Part shown: positions 62,647-64,000 of the stretch, piece by piece
How the letters are laid out: each line of letters starts with the position of its first letter
Position numbering within the stretch: position 1 is the stretch's first letter
Assembly (NCBI GenBank): GCA_009741485.1
Contig: CM019236.1
Span: forward strand, 59,495,665-59,559,664
Direction of reading: 5' to 3'
DNA: 64,000 bases
Origin: Malurus cyaneus samueli
Taxonomy: Eukaryota; Chordata; Aves; Passeriformes; Maluridae
Program-made: the position numbers and the translations under genes
Notes under the pieces: model-generated
What the model was told of the DNA's origin: nothing
Databases searched by the model: none
Seen by the model: the letters and a program-made list of their open reading frames with translations, nothing else

Positions 62647-64000
62647 AGGCTGAGCTCCCTCAGTTACCAGAGTTTACAAAGATAAGTGAAAGACTCTCCC
62701 ACAGCTTCCAACTCACTCACCAGCATGGAAAAAACAGGTTGATAGATAATGTGGCCATGGAAGACAGTCTTTCTGTTGAGCAGATTAGAGAGCAAAGCAG
62801 TGATTAAGGAGTCCAGGGCCCACTCTGCACTTGTATGAGGAGGTAGGAGGGCAAGGTGGGGCACCTTTTAGTGAAAGCCGCCTCGAACCTGTGCTGTTTG
62901 TACTGCACAGTGCGCACTGCTGGCATCTGCTGGCGTGAAACCTGTGCACCAGCAGCAGCACCACACAGCATTTCCCACTGATAAGGGACACTGTCTTACC
63001 TGAGGATAGTCAAAGTGGTATGTCTCATGTCTAAGGACCTTCTGCCACTGCTGACACATCCACCACAATGTTAACAGAGCTGAGGAGACAGCATGCATTC
63101 TTGTTACTGTTTGGGCCTTAAAGAAAAGAATAAGGTTCCTTCACTAGTCTCCGGGGGCAGAATATATGCTCAGAGATATTTCTGCTTTTAGCCTTCTCAG
63201 TTCACAGGTTATATCACAACAGCGGGGCCATCGTGATCACAGGGAATCAGTGAATACGATGCTCATAAGGACTTAGCTGGTAGAAACAGTTATTTTCTTC
63301 CTTCTTCCTTTCCTGTGCTTTATGCTTGGATTAATACAGTCACAAGGGAGATGGGTAATGGTGCAGACCAAAGAAGAGCAGCAGATGGTCTTGTCATTTA
63401 TCCAGCATCAGATGATCAGCAGCTCTGAAAGTTGTAAAGAATAGGGAGAGCAGAAAATCAACTACGTAAACTCAGGAAACTACCCAAGTGTAGGCTCCAT
63501 GGCTATAGGAATGACAACAGGACTGTGGCATCAGTAACTTTTGCCAAGGTGGTCCTTGTTCTGGGAGCCAGGAATAAATAAAATAAAATAAAATAAAACA
63601 AAATAAAACAAAATAAAAATAAATAAAATACCCAAATATTTTTAAAGAAGAAAAAAAGACAGCTCATAGTAGTGAGTAAACTAGTAATGACAGCTACAAA
63701 GATGGGTGCTAGTACTGATGAGGATTTTGGAGATGAAAGATAAAGAGAGAATGGTAGCTTTGTCATGTCGGAGACAAATGTCAGGCAAATGTTTGGGGCT
63801 GTGATTCAAATATTTTTGCTCTAGGCCTGCTAGAAGGGGCCTCTGTGGCTCAAAACAAAGGTTCTTAAAGCCTGGAAGGTGACAGTCAAATAAGATTGCA
63901 GTTGAAAGGACACATCAAAGCAAAAACCTTATTAGAGGATATTCAATTAGAGCACAGTTATACAGTTACACAAATCTATTTTGATTTTCAGTGCTGCCAG
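62647..64000. other. Intergenic DNA
   Basis: Nothing recognised apart from the AAAAT-type microsatellite at 63572-63630. Confidence 0.45.
63572..63630. repeat. (AAAAT)n-type microsatellite
   Basis: Repeating aataa / aaaataaaac units, imperfect, about 60 bases. Confidence 0.9.

Overview
This is a vertebrate window, most likely from a bird. The evidence is compact introns, repeated 3' ends of CR1 LINEs in both orientations, avian-style solo LTRs and the gene order SKIC3 (TTC37) followed tail-to-tail by FAM81B. No species can be named from the sequence. There are no bacterial-type operons, CRISPR arrays, tRNA or rRNA genes that I can see.

Region 1 (1-25.7 kb, + strand) holds the 3' part of SKIC3/TTC37, the TPR scaffold of the cytoplasmic Ski complex that feeds mRNA to the RNA exosome. 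Twenty-two coding exons join without a frame break into the C-terminal 841 residues, ending at a TAA at 25218-25220 with poly(A) signals near 25.7 kb. A 54-bp exon-like segment at 14109-14162 matches an exon I remember from the human gene, but it carries an in-frame TAA and a poor donor. It looks like a dead or 'poison' exon that is skipped. The introns hold an antisense solo LTR, CR1 fragments and one diverged tandem duplication.

Region 2 (25.7-60 kb, - strand) holds a dispersed gene recognisable as FAM81B, a coiled-coil family member. Its last exon (27962-28093) and a three-exon N-terminal module (59975, 58622 and 56601 downward) look sound. The middle is badly eroded: a stop and frameshift at 30.43 kb, a stop in the 34.1 kb exon, a CR1 abutting the 46.8 kb exon, and no exon found for the most conserved N-terminal core. 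I read it as a gene in decay, or a pseudogene. This rests on remembered human protein sequence and needs alignment.

Region 3 lies inside the same interval. On the + strand, two exon-like blocks (32035-32189 and 35552-35711) have good splice sites and matching phase, giving an ORF I do not recognise. It may be an undescribed small gene, a lncRNA or a relic. A CpG-containing GC-rich patch lies just upstream at 30.9-31.6 kb.

Region 4 (54.4-64 kb) holds a GC-rich minus-strand LTR with duplicated YY1-like sites and a short tandem repeat, a second LTR of ERVL type near 62.2-62.6 kb, and otherwise intergenic DNA with microsatellites. A 25-N assembly gap lies at 42395-42419.
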